Shown one piece after another: positions 1 to 7,186 of a stretch of 26,164 bases of DNA. Below the pieces are notes generated by a model that searched no databases, had not been told where the DNA came from, and was given only the letters and a program-made list of their open reading frames with translations. The first letter of the stretch is position 1, and each line of letters starts with the position of its first letter. The stretch is from a virus. The position numbers and the translations under genes are program-made. The DNA is taken from the IMG/VR virus record IMGVR_UViG_3300042515_002010, positions 1 to 26,164 of that record; one strand, written 5' to 3'.

Positions 1-2
1 GT

Positions 3-179
3 CTGTTGCAAGGTGAAAAAGCTGTTACTACTCGCACAATGGGAAGAAAAACTCCAGCTCTTGTTCGTGGTTTAGCAGGTGGAGCACTTGGTTCTGCCGC
101 TGGTGCAATCGCAGGTGTTCTTGCTAACCAAGCCATTGCTACCGCTGGTAATACACAAGACAAACTACCGATGCAATAA
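3..179 (+). CDS. C-terminal part of a glycine/alanine-rich hydrophobic virion-type protein (5' end outside window)
   Basis: The frame is open from the window edge to a TAA at 177-179, giving the last 58 residues of a protein whose start lies upstream. It contains a small-residue hydrophobic stretch (GLAGGALGSAAGAIAGVLA) typical of a glycine-zipper membrane helix, then a short polar tail. The same style of helix recurs in the genes at 227, 1811 and 9907, so I infer an internal or membrane-active virion protein. No specific family is recognised. The next gene starts 47 nt downstream. Confidence 0.6.
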   Translation: MLQGEKAVTTRTMGRKTPALVRGLAGGALGSAAGAIAGVLANQAIATAGNTQDKLPMQ

Positions 180-226
180 ATATTGCTTCTGGTAGAATTT
201 AAATAATTAAAAGATATTGGTAAATA

Positions 227-1285
227 ATGACGCCTGAAGAGCTAGCAAGAATGCAAGCAGGTGTAGATCCACGTGCTTATTACGGCGATCAAGAATCTAT
301 TCGCAGGAAAGTTCTTGCAGGCGAATTACCGGAAGAAATGCTTCCAGGAAGAGGTGCAACAACTATCCGCCCTGGTACAACCGGATCTAAATCTTTCAAT
401 CCTTCTGATTTTTTTGAAAACATGATGAACCGCGTAGGCGGTTTTGGTAAAAATATTGATCAACCCGGTGGTTTATTACAAAACAAACAAGGACAGTATA
501 GGCGTGCAGGTGGAGGCAAACTAGTTGCAGGATTTGGTGCTTTAGAAACAACTCTTCAAGATCCTGTTGCAGGTCTTATTAGTGCACCGATTGGTATTGG
601 TGCTGGTCAGTTGGCAAACATGGCCACCAATTATGCAACACAAGGGCTGATGCAAGGGCCTTTACCACTAAAGGCTGCCGGCATGGCGTTACGTTATTTA
701 GCTCCTTCATTCGTTGGTTATCAAGCACAACAGGCTGCTGCCCGTGGCGTTCAAGGAATAACAGGTTCAGCTCCTCAGGCTGCCAGTGGAGCAGTACAAG
801 CGACTGGAGGTTTGCTTGGACTTGGTAGTGGAATGCAAGATCTTTCTCTTAATGTTCCTATTTTAGGAAAAATTAATATTGGCGAGCGTGCTAAACGTAG
901 ATCTGCAGCTGCTTATGAACGCGAAGAGCTTGCTAAAGATGTTGGTTTGCAATTGCAATTAGAAGAGAAAAGAGCAAGTTTAAATCGCATGAACGAACTT
1001 GAGTTTCTTAAAGTTCAAGGACAAATGAATAGAGAAAATATGATTCTCCAAATGAAATCAATGGCGCCAATTATTGCAGATATGCATCGCCAAGAACTAG
1101 CAGGACAACAAACTTTAATGAATACACAGATTGCAGGTATGAAGAGTTTGGGTAGGATGGCAGGATCTTTTGATCTAGCTGGTAGGTCAATGGCTGAGTC
1201 CGGTGCATTAGCTCGTACCTTAGCAGCTAACAGTCCTTATAACGCAGCAATGCTGCCTATGCCACAAATTCAATTCGGAGGTTAA
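227..1285 (+). CDS. Hypothetical virion-type protein, glycine-zipper helices plus coiled coil (352 aa)
   Basis: The 352-residue product has a polar N-terminus, a central region (about residues 95-225) rich in Gly, Ala and Leu that could form membrane-active helices, and a charged helical C-terminal part (about 225-300, Glu/Lys/Arg/Gln-rich, with methionines) that looks like a coiled coil. No enzyme motif is visible. The start ATG at 227 has no convincing Shine-Dalgarno; the leader is very AT-rich. The stop is 2 nt before the next ATG, so the two are probably co-translated. Its position upstream of the terminase among similar proteins suggests an internal or ejected virion protein. That is inference from composition and context only. 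Confidence 0.75.
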   Translation: MTPEELARMQAGVDPRAYYGDQESIRRKVLAGELPEEMLPGRGATTIRPGTTGSKSFNPSDFFENMMNRVGGFGKNIDQPGGLLQNKQGQYRRAGGGKLVAGFGALETTLQDPVAGLISAPIGIGAGQLANMATNYATQGLMQGPLPLKAAGMALRYLAPSFVGYQAQQAAARGVQGITGSAPQAASGAVQATGGLLGLGSGMQDLSLNVPILGKINIGERAKRRSAAAYEREELAKDVGLQLQLEEKRASLNRMNELEFLKVQGQMNRENMILQMKSMAPIIADMHRQELAGQQTLMNTQIAGMKSLGRMAGSFDLAGRSMAESGALARTLAANSPYNAAMLPMPQIQFGG

Positions 1286-1287
1286 TC

Positions 1288-1791
1288 ATGGCACTTCCTT
1301 TTGCGGGTAATTGGGATCCAACGGAATTTAATAAAACTTTTTCGAGTAGTTCGCAAGGTTTTTATGGACAATCTAAAAATCCATATGAAGGACTTTTAGA
1401 AAAGTATGGAAAGCAACCTGCTATTGATCCAAGTAAATTTGGAGAAACTGGACAAATTGTTGCAGCAGCAATGAATCCAAATCCACAAAATTTAATTTTA
1501 CAAGCTCAATTACAAGAGTTGGGTGCTCAACGAGCTTCTGAGTTGTCACGTCAAAACATTGATTATGCAACTGCTAAACAACGCGAGTATGAAAGCAAAA
1601 GAGACAAGGAACGTTTTCAATATGGAATGCTTGCAAGTATTCCTGGAATGATTGGAGAAGCTTTTGCAGCGCCCGGTAAATACGCTTTGATGGGTTCTCA
1701 AATGGGTACTCAATCTTTAGCTAATGTCTTGAATACTCCTTCGGCTAGCTTCCAAAGCGTTTCACCTCAATATCAAAAATACCTTAGTTAA
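1288..1791 (+). CDS. Hypothetical virion-type protein (167 aa)
   Basis: A strong Shine-Dalgarno (GGAGG) lies 7 nt before the ATG and inside the end of the previous gene, which supports both the start and translational coupling. The product is Gln/Asn/Ala-rich with a helical middle (about residues 60-110, with QAQLQELGAQRASEL) and a weakly hydrophobic, Met/Gly-rich segment near 120-145. I see no catalytic motif and no family I can name. Neighbours of the same style point to a minor structural or internal head component. Confidence 0.75.
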   Translation: MALPFAGNWDPTEFNKTFSSSSQGFYGQSKNPYEGLLEKYGKQPAIDPSKFGETGQIVAAAMNPNPQNLILQAQLQELGAQRASELSRQNIDYATAKQREYESKRDKERFQYGMLASIPGMIGEAFAAPGKYALMGSQMGTQSLANVLNTPSASFQSVSPQYQKYLS

Positions 1792-1810
1792 AATAAAGTG
1801 AGTTAAGATT

Positions 1811-2383
1811 ATGTTTCCTGATTTTACAGGTATTTACAGTACTCCTTCTTTTGGAACGAGTTCTTCTATAAATGCTTTTCGAGGGGGACCAAAATCTTTT
1901 TTAGGCTCAGGTAGTTCAGGAGGAGGTTCAAAAGTGGATCCAGCCAGTCTTGCATTTGCTGGTTTAGGTGCGGTAGGTTCTGCAGTTGGTGGTATTTTTG
2001 GTAGTCAGTCTGCCGCTCAAGCTGCTTATCAAAACGCCATCATGGCTGGAGCGGGACTTCAGTATAAACAAGCGGAAGCTCTTGGATCCCTGGGACAAGC
2101 ACGTTTTAATACTCTTTTTCCGGCAACTACAGGAGGTGATATTTCATTTGCTCGTGAAAAAGAAGCTGAAAAGTTTAAAAATGTTTTTAGTCGTCCGCAA
2201 GATTTGTTATATGGCTCACAAGTTGCTGAGCGTGCAGCAGCCAATGAACTAAGTCCAATTTCTAAAGCAGCTAAACAAAGAGCAAACGTTGATAATTTAA
2301 GATATACTTTAGCAGCTAATGAAGAAAGAATGAAAAGCTTATTTGGTCCAATTAGTTCTAACGTTTCAAACTATTTAGCTTAA
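1811..2383 (+). CDS. Hypothetical virion-type protein with one glycine-zipper helix (190 aa)
   Basis: The N-terminal 45 residues are Ser/Gly/Phe-rich and probably disordered. A single small-residue hydrophobic helix follows (about residues 47-68, SLAFAGLGAVGSAVGGIFGS), then an Ala/Gln/Lys-rich helical region. This order (low-complexity tail, one membrane-like helix, coiled region) resembles small internal virion proteins, but no specific family is recognised. The ATG at 1811 sits 19 nt after the preceding stop with only a weak purine run ahead of it. Confidence 0.75.
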   Translation: MFPDFTGIYSTPSFGTSSSINAFRGGPKSFLGSGSSGGGSKVDPASLAFAGLGAVGSAVGGIFGSQSAAQAAYQNAIMAGAGLQYKQAEALGSLGQARFNTLFPATTGGDISFAREKEAEKFKNVFSRPQDLLYGSQVAERAAANELSPISKAAKQRANVDNLRYTLAANEERMKSLFGPISSNVSNYLA

Positions 2384-2392
2384 GAGGTAATT

Positions 2393-3271
2393 ATGGGAGG
2401 AGGAGGACCTACTTACACGCCGCCACCGCCGGACGATAGTTTTAAGAAATATCTTGAGTACACAAAAGAAAAAGAAGCTATTGCGGAACAACGCGCTGCA
2501 TCAGAACGTGCAGAATCTAAAGCTGCAGAACAAGCACGTAAAGCATCTGGTGCTGCAGCATATGGTGGACTAAAGCAAACAACTCAACAACAACTTGCCC
2601 AAGGTTTAATCAGCTATGAAAGTGCTGCAAATCAGTTGCGTGATTATGCAACTAAATATGATTTAACTCCTCCTGAAGCTGATATTAACGAGTTAACTCA
2701 ACAATACACCGCAGCATTACCTGGTAAACGCGCTGCTGGTATCAAAGCTTCTTACGAAGAACTGCTGGGGCGCCAGGCTTCGGAAGAAGAAATCTCTAAA
2801 GCTCAAGAACGATTTGGACAGGGTGTCTACGGTACGATGGAGGACTTCAAGTCTTCTCTTACCAAAAGTTCTGAGTATCAAGACAAATTTAATCAAGATT
2901 ACTTAAGTAATTATTACGATACTCAATTCGGAAAACAGACGCTTACCGCAGAAGGTAAAAAATCTGGTAAACGTACTTTTAAATTTGATTCATCACTCCT
3001 TCCTCAATACGGTGGAGATCTTCAAGCCCGCGCCAAAATTGTTACTCCCGACTTTGGTAAAGAATTTGAGGGCACTCCGGCAGAGCTGGAAGCACAACAG
3101 CAAAACATTCGTGATACCAGACAGTATCTTTACAGTGCAGGTCTTACCAATCTTCAAGGAGAAATTGACAAGGAGACCCAGAAACTTAAAAATGAAGGTA
3201 CTAAAGCTGTTGCAAAGATTTCTGCAGAAGGCAGCGTTTATTCAAATCTTGTTTCAGGGTTCTGGTCTTAA
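2393..3271 (+). CDS. Virion-type protein with a DUF4214-like segment (292 aa)
   Basis: The start is supported by AGAGGT 6 nt before the ATG and by only 9 nt of spacing from the previous gene. The product starts with a Gly/Pro-rich tail, continues with a Glu/Lys/Ala coiled coil (residues about 20-60), and has a middle segment near 120-165 with the pattern YEELLGRQAS ... G ... F ... L..SSEYQ. That pattern matches DUF4214, a repeat-like module in secreted and structural proteins of bacteria and phages (Y..LLGR.....G......F..S.EF). The remainder is helical with no motif. I infer a structural protein, possibly fibre- or baseplate-associated. The DUF4214 match is from pattern memory, not a search. 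Confidence 0.75.
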   Translation: MGGGGPTYTPPPPDDSFKKYLEYTKEKEAIAEQRAASERAESKAAEQARKASGAAAYGGLKQTTQQQLAQGLISYESAANQLRDYATKYDLTPPEADINELTQQYTAALPGKRAAGIKASYEELLGRQASEEEISKAQERFGQGVYGTMEDFKSSLTKSSEYQDKFNQDYLSNYYDTQFGKQTLTAEGKKSGKRTFKFDSSLLPQYGGDLQARAKIVTPDFGKEFEGTPAELEAQQQNIRDTRQYLYSAGLTNLQGEIDKETQKLKNEGTKAVAKISAEGSVYSNLVSGFWS

Positions 3272-3282
3272 ATTCATATTGT

Positions 3283-3288
3283 TATAAT
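3283..3288 (+). promoter_or_regulatory. Candidate -10 box (TATAAT)
   Basis: A perfect TATAAT lies in the gap after the 292-residue gene and 26 nt before the next ATG. No recognisable -35 box sits 16-18 nt upstream. The same hexamer or close variants occur ahead of other gene blocks in this window (3643, 14601, 17147). Confidence 0.35.
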
Positions 3289-3314
3289 TAATCAAGAGTC
3301 AACAATTAATCTAG

Positions 3315-3494
3315 ATGACTAGCTCTGTTCCTACCGGCCAAGGTACCGGAGACGACTACTTTGATATTAATAAGTTTGAAGAGCTGCTTGCTCGTCTTGA
3401 AGCTTCAAAAGGTCGTCAACAGCGTCAAAAATCTCTCGAAGGTCGCCGCGATATTTATGCCGGTGGTCTTGCCAGTATGATGTCTAACTTCTGA
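3315..3494 (+). CDS. Micro-protein, member 1 of a local paralogous family (59 aa)
   Basis: This short frame starts MTSSVPTGQ, passes through an acidic patch (DDYFDINKFEELL) and ends in a basic, Arg/Gln-rich helix. Its N-terminus is nearly the same as that of the gene at 3657 (MTSSVPAGQ ... DDWFDLDKY). Its middle (LLARLEASKGRQQR) matches the gene at 3494 (LLERLEASKRDQQR). Such shared pieces in three consecutive tiny genes show that they are real and arose by duplication. Function is unknown. Its stop overlaps the next ATG by 1 nt. Confidence 0.7.
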   Translation: MTSSVPTGQGTGDDYFDINKFEELLARLEASKGRQQRQKSLEGRRDIYAGGLASMMSNF

Positions 3495-3622
3495 TGCAAA
3501 CACCAATTCAAGAAGATCAAACTCCCGCTCAAGAGTTTAATCTTGACAGCTATCGAAATCTTCTTGAGCGTTTAGAAGCATCTAAACGTGATCAACAACG
3601 GTTGGATAAAAAAACTTCCTGA
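3494..3622 (+). CDS. Micro-protein, member 2 of a local paralogous family (42 aa)
   Basis: The ATG overlaps the preceding TGA (TGATG), a common phage coupling signal. The product has an acidic/polar N-terminus (EFNLDSYRNLLERLEASK) and a basic C-terminus. It aligns with the gene at 3315 over about 25 residues, but its N-terminal MTSSVP block is replaced by other sequence. No known domain. It could be a small internal or regulatory protein; nothing visible decides this. Confidence 0.6.
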   Translation: MQTPIQEDQTPAQEFNLDSYRNLLERLEASKRDQQRLDKKTS

Positions 3623-3642
3623 TTCTTCCCAACAGTAAACTG

Positions 3643-3648
3643 TATAAT
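3643..3648 (+). promoter_or_regulatory. Candidate -10 box (TATAAT) beside a short palindrome
   Basis: TGTATAAT lies 8 nt before the ATG at 3657, directly after the short inverted repeat ACAGT-aa-ACTGT. No good -35 is visible. Either a promoter making an almost leaderless mRNA for the 3657 gene or an operator-like site. Low certainty because the region is AT-rich. Confidence 0.3.
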
Positions 3649-3656
3649 TCGCTATT

Positions 3657-3905
3657 ATGACTAGCAGTGTTCCCGCTGGACAAACCGATGTTGATGACTG
3701 GTTTGATCTAGACAAATATCGTCAGGCGGCTGGTGTCGCCTACGAATTTTCCAAAAAGAAAATGGAGACTGCTGGTGAACAAGAGCGAGAAACTATCGGT
3801 AAGGGTGCAGAAGAACAAAGAGGTTCTGCTGAACAGTCCCAACGATTTAAACAAGAAGACGAAGCTCGAGACTACGGCCAGTCTCAACGAGCATATCGAT
3901 ATTAA
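3657..3905 (+). CDS. Small charged protein, member 3 of the MTSSVP family (82 aa)
   Basis: The N-terminus repeats that of the 3315 gene (MTSSVPAGQ, then DDWFDLDKY). From about residue 25 the two differ: this one carries a long Glu/Gln/Arg/Lys-rich helix (GEQERETIGKGAEEQRG and onward) ending in QRAYRY, most likely a coiled coil. Its last 131 nt overlap a second open frame that continues for another 162 codons (see 3775). Either the two are separate overlapping genes, or a +1 frameshift near the TAA joins them into one longer protein. Confidence 0.65.
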   Translation: MTSSVPAGQTDVDDWFDLDKYRQAAGVAYEFSKKKMETAGEQERETIGKGAEEQRGSAEQSQRFKQEDEARDYGQSQRAYRY

Positions 3906-4392
3906 AATCTTTAATCGTTGGTTAGATAATTTAGACGTACCAACGAAAGAAGGTTTTGTTTCTTTTGCACAAAGTAATAACTCAATTATTGAAGCGTACC
4001 TTTACGCTCGTTTTCTTGGTTACAACGGATCCCTTACTGGATGTGAGGCTTGGGTTCTAGAACGATATCCTAAGCCAGATCATAGAAGTATTCTTCTTGC
4101 TGAGATTATGGAGATGCAAGAAGACATTAGAAAGCTTAGAGAAGATATTGAAAATTTTGCTGTCAAACGTGATTCTGGTGTTGCGCGTATTGCTGGCATG
4201 CAAAAAGAATTACGCGGTACTATTGCCCAAGTGGAAAACTATACAGTTAATAAAGATCGCAAAGGTTTGTTGATGGCTGGTGCTGACCAAGCCATTCGTG
4301 AGTTGTTAATGATTTTTAAAGATGATCCGATTGAAGGACCTCTGCAAGAAGCATCAATGTCAGTATGGGCTAAAATGCAGTTAAGTGAATAG
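3775..4392 (+). CDS. Hypothetical helical protein overlapping the 3657 gene (about 205 aa)
   Basis: The frame is open from a GTG at 3733. I prefer the in-frame GTG at 3775 because GGAG lies 7 nt before it. There is no ATG until deep in the protein, which is unusual. The convincing part begins after the overlap: KIFNRWLDNLDVPTKEGFV, a helical, Tyr/Trp-containing block, then a long Glu/Lys/Ile coiled coil (MEMQEDIRKLREDIENF), then an Ala/Leu/Met-rich C-terminus. The first 40 or so residues, translated from the overlap, are Lys-rich and may not be native. Alternatives are a +1 frameshift from the 3657 frame at TAT-TAA-A, or a sequencing error. Function unknown. Confidence 0.55.
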   Translation: MNKSEKLSVRVQKNKEVLLNSPNDLNKKTKLETTASLNEHIDIKIFNRWLDNLDVPTKEGFVSFAQSNNSIIEAYLYARFLGYNGSLTGCEAWVLERYPKPDHRSILLAEIMEMQEDIRKLREDIENFAVKRDSGVARIAGMQKELRGTIAQVENYTVNKDRKGLLMAGADQAIRELLMIFKDDPIEGPLQEASMSVWAKMQLSE

Positions 4393-4397
4393 TAGTA

Positions 4398-4559
4398 ATG
4401 CAGCAATTACCAAACTACCAACATCCTTTTCCTGAGTCACAGTTACGAACTGGTATTGTTTTTGGACCAGGGAGGAGCACTCGTTTACCAGAGAAAGGTA
4501 CACGCGAGTATCAAGAGCTTGTCAACCGTATCCGTGATAACGCAGCACAAAATCAATGA
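4398..4559 (+). CDS. Hypothetical small protein (53 aa)
   Basis: The ATG is 5 nt after the previous stop. The N-terminus is Gln/Pro/Tyr-rich (MQQLPNYQHPFPESQ), the middle is basic, and the C-terminus looks helical and charged (GTREYQELVNRIRDN). The stop codon overlaps the next start as ATGA, the arrangement used by true neighbours elsewhere in this window. No family recognised. Confidence 0.55.
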   Translation: MQQLPNYQHPFPESQLRTGIVFGPGRSTRLPEKGTREYQELVNRIRDNAAQNQ

Positions 4560-4711
4560 GTAAGATGCCACCAGAACTTCTTGAGCACTTCAAGAAGAAA
4601 GAAGCAAAGAAAGAAGACGGTACTGAGATGAATGATAAGGAGAAGCGTAAAGCTGCCCTGGATAAAGCTCGTAAATATCAAGAACAAAAACGCGATAAAA
4701 AAGAAAAATAG
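4556..4711 (+). CDS. Hypothetical small Lys/Glu-rich protein (51 aa)
   Basis: The start overlaps the previous stop (ATGA). The 51-residue product is almost entirely Lys, Glu, Ala and Arg after a short MSKMPPELLEHF lead, so it is probably a single charged helix. It precedes the terminase large subunit; small charged proteins in that place are sometimes terminase small subunits, but nothing here (no HTH, half the usual length) supports that. Its stop forms the foot of the stem-loop that separates it from the terminase gene. Confidence 0.5.
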   Translation: MSKMPPELLEHFKKKEAKKEDGTEMNDKEKRKAALDKARKYQEQKRDKKEK

Positions 4712-4740
4712 ACTAGTATCAAGTTAATTACTGGTCTTTT
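4710..4740 (+). terminator. Stem-loop with short T-run just before the terminase gene
   Basis: AGACTAGTA (4710-4718) pairs with TACTGGTCT (4729-4737) over nine base pairs with one G-T wobble and a 10-nt loop, followed by TTT. It looks like a weak rho-independent terminator. The terminase GTG begins 5 nt after the stem and has no Shine-Dalgarno, so the structure could instead control translation of that gene. Confidence 0.45.
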
Positions 4741-4742
4741 CT

Positions 4743-6269
4743 GTGCCCGCATATCTTCATCAAGCTTATCGACGTAACGCCCAGGCTGCTGCAAAAAATC
4801 ACCGGGTTCGCAAGAAAGATAATGAAGATCTCCTGGAACTGGCGCGAGAAGACTTTGGTTACTTTTGTGATTACGTAGCAGATAAACCACCTGCTAAACA
4901 TCATCAAGATTGGCACCGGCAATTAGTTACCAACCAAGACAGCTCTTGTCTGCTGAAAATTGCTGGTCCAAATATTGACCTATTGGCTCCACGAGGATCA
5001 GCCAAGAGTACGGTTGCAGGTTTGTTTGCAGCATGGGCTATTGGCGTGCACACTGCAGCCAAACGCCCTTTACAGATTCTTTATCTTTCTTATACAGTTG
5101 ATATTGCTCGTTCTAAGTCAGCAACAATTAAACGACTTATTGAAAGCAAAAGATATCAAGATGTTTTTCCAACAGTAAAACTTCTTAAGAACGTTACAAG
5201 TAATGAGTACTGGTCTATTGACCATCGTTTTGCTGGTATTGATATTGCTGGTGAAGAACAGTTCACACTCTGTGCTGCTGGCCTAAAAGGTTCAGTGACT
5301 TCCAAGCGCAGTCAATTGGTAATCATTGATGACGCTATTAAAAGCTCATCAGATATTGCCAACCCTGACATCCGAAAGATGATGCAGGATAACTGGAATG
5401 CTGTGATCGCACCAACGATGTTTGAAGGTGGACGCGCCATCTGCCTTGGTACCAGATTCAGGCATGATGATATTCATGCAACTACTTTTAATGAACAAAA
5501 CAACTGGATGCAAATTGTTCTTTCTGCAATTCAAAACAATGAAATAAGTGGAGAAGAAGAATCTTATTGGCCAGAGATGTGGTCATTGGATTACTTAAAG
5601 GAGAAAAAACGGCAAGCACCAATTGCTTTTTCTTTCCAGTACATGAATCAAATCGTCAGGCAGAACGAACTATCGTTGGCGCCTGAACTATTGGTTAAAG
5701 CAGAGATTGCTACTGAGTTTGATTCACTGGCTGTTGGGGTTGACCTCTCCGCTGGTACAAAAGAAAAAAATGATTACACTGTTTTTGTTCTTGGCGGAAA
5801 ACTTGGAGATCAAATTCACATCATTGATTATCGCCGCATGCGTGTGATGGGCAACCTAGAAAAACTAGATGCGCTTAAAGAATTACTTAATGATTGGTCT
5901 ATTCTTGGACGCGACGAGAATGGCAATTACTTCCCCACGTACAACACTTGTGATGTGTACTCAGAAGCTGTGGCGTACCAGGCATCTCTTGAGGCTGACT
6001 TTAAACGTATCTGTTTGAGAAACGAGAATCTTTACAACATCAACTGGCATGCTGTTAAAGGCTTTAGGGCAGATAAACTTGCTCGTTTCCGTGGTTGTAT
6101 GGGTCTTTTTGAAGATCGCAAGATTATTTTTAATCGTTACCGTAACTTTACAGCTATGTTTGAAGAGCTTACTAATTTTGGTGTTAGTAGTCACGACGAT
6201 TGTGTTGATGCGCTTGTTTGGCTTATTAATGGATTAACGCGTAAAGGTACTCTTCAAGTTGATTATTAG
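4743..6269 (+). CDS. terL: Terminase large subunit (508 aa)
   Basis: This is the packaging motor, which translocates DNA into the prohead with ATP and cuts the concatemer. The ATPase domain shows a Walker A motif (APRGSAKST, residues 82-90) and Walker B (LVIIDD, acidic pair at 196-197). The C-terminal RNase H-like nuclease domain shows VGVDLSAG (Asp 334), TCDVYSEAV, and HDDCVDAL near the end (Asp 485, 486 and 489), which are the expected metal ligands. The length is normal for the family. The only plausible start is the GTG at 4743, because an in-frame TAA lies at 4725; it has no Shine-Dalgarno and directly follows a stem-loop. The portal gene lies 0.9 kb downstream. Confidence 0.95.
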   Translation: MPAYLHQAYRRNAQAAAKNHRVRKKDNEDLLELAREDFGYFCDYVADKPPAKHHQDWHRQLVTNQDSSCLLKIAGPNIDLLAPRGSAKSTVAGLFAAWAIGVHTAAKRPLQILYLSYTVDIARSKSATIKRLIESKRYQDVFPTVKLLKNVTSNEYWSIDHRFAGIDIAGEEQFTLCAAGLKGSVTSKRSQLVIIDDAIKSSSDIANPDIRKMMQDNWNAVIAPTMFEGGRAICLGTRFRHDDIHATTFNEQNNWMQIVLSAIQNNEISGEEESYWPEMWSLDYLKEKKRQAPIAFSFQYMNQIVRQNELSLAPELLVKAEIATEFDSLAVGVDLSAGTKEKNDYTVFVLGGKLGDQIHIIDYRRMRVMGNLEKLDALKELLNDWSILGRDENGNYFPTYNTCDVYSEAVAYQASLEADFKRICLRNENLYNINWHAVKGFRADKLARFRGCMGLFEDRKIIFNRYRNFTAMFEELTNFGVSSHDDCVDALVWLINGLTRKGTLQVDY

Positions 6270-6298
6270 ATCTTAGAATAAAAGAAAATACTTTTGCC

Positions 6299-6589
6299 AT
6301 GGGACCCGAGTACCTGGCGATCCTCGTTACAACTTGTGTAGCTGGAATCTCAGGTGGTACCTGGGCCGCAAATAAGTTGCTATCTAGGTCGCATGAAAGA
6401 ATCAAACAGCTTTCTGATCGCGTGACAATTCAAGAAAAAAAAGTTGAGCATCTAGATGACAGTTTCAATCGCATGCCGCTGGAGTACGTACTGAAAGTTG
6501 ACTTTCTTCGCGAAATCCAGCACATGCATGACACCTTTAAAGAAATTAATAGTAAGCTAGACAGAATGATGGATCGCCTTCTCAAATGA
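6299..6589 (+). CDS. Small protein with one N-terminal membrane helix and a coiled coil (96 aa)
   Basis: Residues about 5-26 form one hydrophobic helix (YLAILVTTCVAGISGGTWAA). The rest is a charged heptad-like coiled coil (RIKQLSDRVTIQEKKVEHL ... INSKLDRMMDRLL). This arrangement fits a small holin-, spanin- or anchor-type membrane protein, but no exact family can be assigned. A weak hairpin (AAAAG / CTTTT) lies just before the ATG, and no Shine-Dalgarno is seen. The stop overlaps the next ATG (ATGA). Confidence 0.7.
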   Translation: MGPEYLAILVTTCVAGISGGTWAANKLLSRSHERIKQLSDRVTIQEKKVEHLDDSFNRMPLEYVLKVDFLREIQHMHDTFKEINSKLDRMMDRLLK

Positions 6590-6771
6590 CCAGCTACATT
6601 ATCGAAGTCCAAGAGGATCAAGACGGAGAACTTTTTATCGAGTTTCCCGAAGAAATCATCGAAGAACTCGGTTGGCAAGAAGGAGATATTCTTTCATGGA
6701 ACCTAAAGGGCGAAGGTATTGTTCTTTCCAAACTCAACGATGAGTCTGGTTACGAGGTTATAGAAGAGTAA
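6586..6771 (+). CDS. AbrB/MazE-like small protein (61 aa)
   Basis: The pattern EVQEDQDGELFIEFPEEII followed by EELGWQEGDILSW is the swapped-hairpin AbrB/SpoVT/MazE-type fold signature (a strand, then 'P-x-E-[IL]-..-LGW..GD'). Small proteins of this type are widespread in cyanophages. In bacteria the fold binds DNA, usually as a dimer; whether this acidic version binds DNA is unknown. The ATGA overlap with the upstream membrane protein indicates coupled translation. Assignment is by motif memory. Confidence 0.7.
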   Translation: MTSYIIEVQEDQDGELFIEFPEEIIEELGWQEGDILSWNLKGEGIVLSKLNDESGYEVIEE

Positions 6772-6797
6772 GATAGAAACAAGATAATAATAGAGAA

Positions 6798-7142
6798 ATG
6801 TTTAGATACGGCGGGATGAGTTCGGTTCCCGGAGCACCAGGTAATTTAATGGCTGGTAGTCCCAGTTTTGATATCAATCGTACTCCCGGTGCTTTAGGGG
6901 GACGAAGTGGTGAACAATTAAAAAGACTTTATGAAGGTGGGACACAACAAAATCAACAGTTAAACGACGAATTAAAACGCCGGGGAATCATGCCCGGCGG
7001 CCCTCGACTTCCCCTTGCTTTTCAAAGTAATATGCAAGGTGCCCCCATGGGTAACATGGCTGGACTTGCTAACGCCCAGTTTTACATGGGTCCTCAACTT
7101 GGACAAGCCCCTGCAAATTTTGATACTAAATACGTCTCTTGA
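6798..7142 (+). CDS. Hypothetical Gly/Pro/Met-rich protein (114 aa)
   Basis: The product is low-complexity, rich in Gly, Pro, Met, Asn and Gln, with one short helical segment (LKRLYEGGTQQNQQLNDELK, about residues 41-60). The start has only a weak purine lead (agagaa). It lies between the AbrB-like gene and the portal. Composition resembles disordered virion or head-assembly proteins; there is no recognisable domain. Confidence 0.65.
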   Translation: MFRYGGMSSVPGAPGNLMAGSPSFDINRTPGALGGRSGEQLKRLYEGGTQQNQQLNDELKRRGIMPGGPRLPLAFQSNMQGAPMGNMAGLANAQFYMGPQLGQAPANFDTKYVS

Positions 7143-7186
7143 TTTTTAAAACTGTTAAACTAATTCCAGCGGGTTGAAAATAGTTA

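Noticed and set aside
3905-3920. Lambda G/GT-type tail-chaperone frameshift
   Set aside because: Overlap lies upstream of the terminase, there is no tape-measure gene next to it, and no X-XXY-YYZ slippery site; only a +1 event would join the frames.
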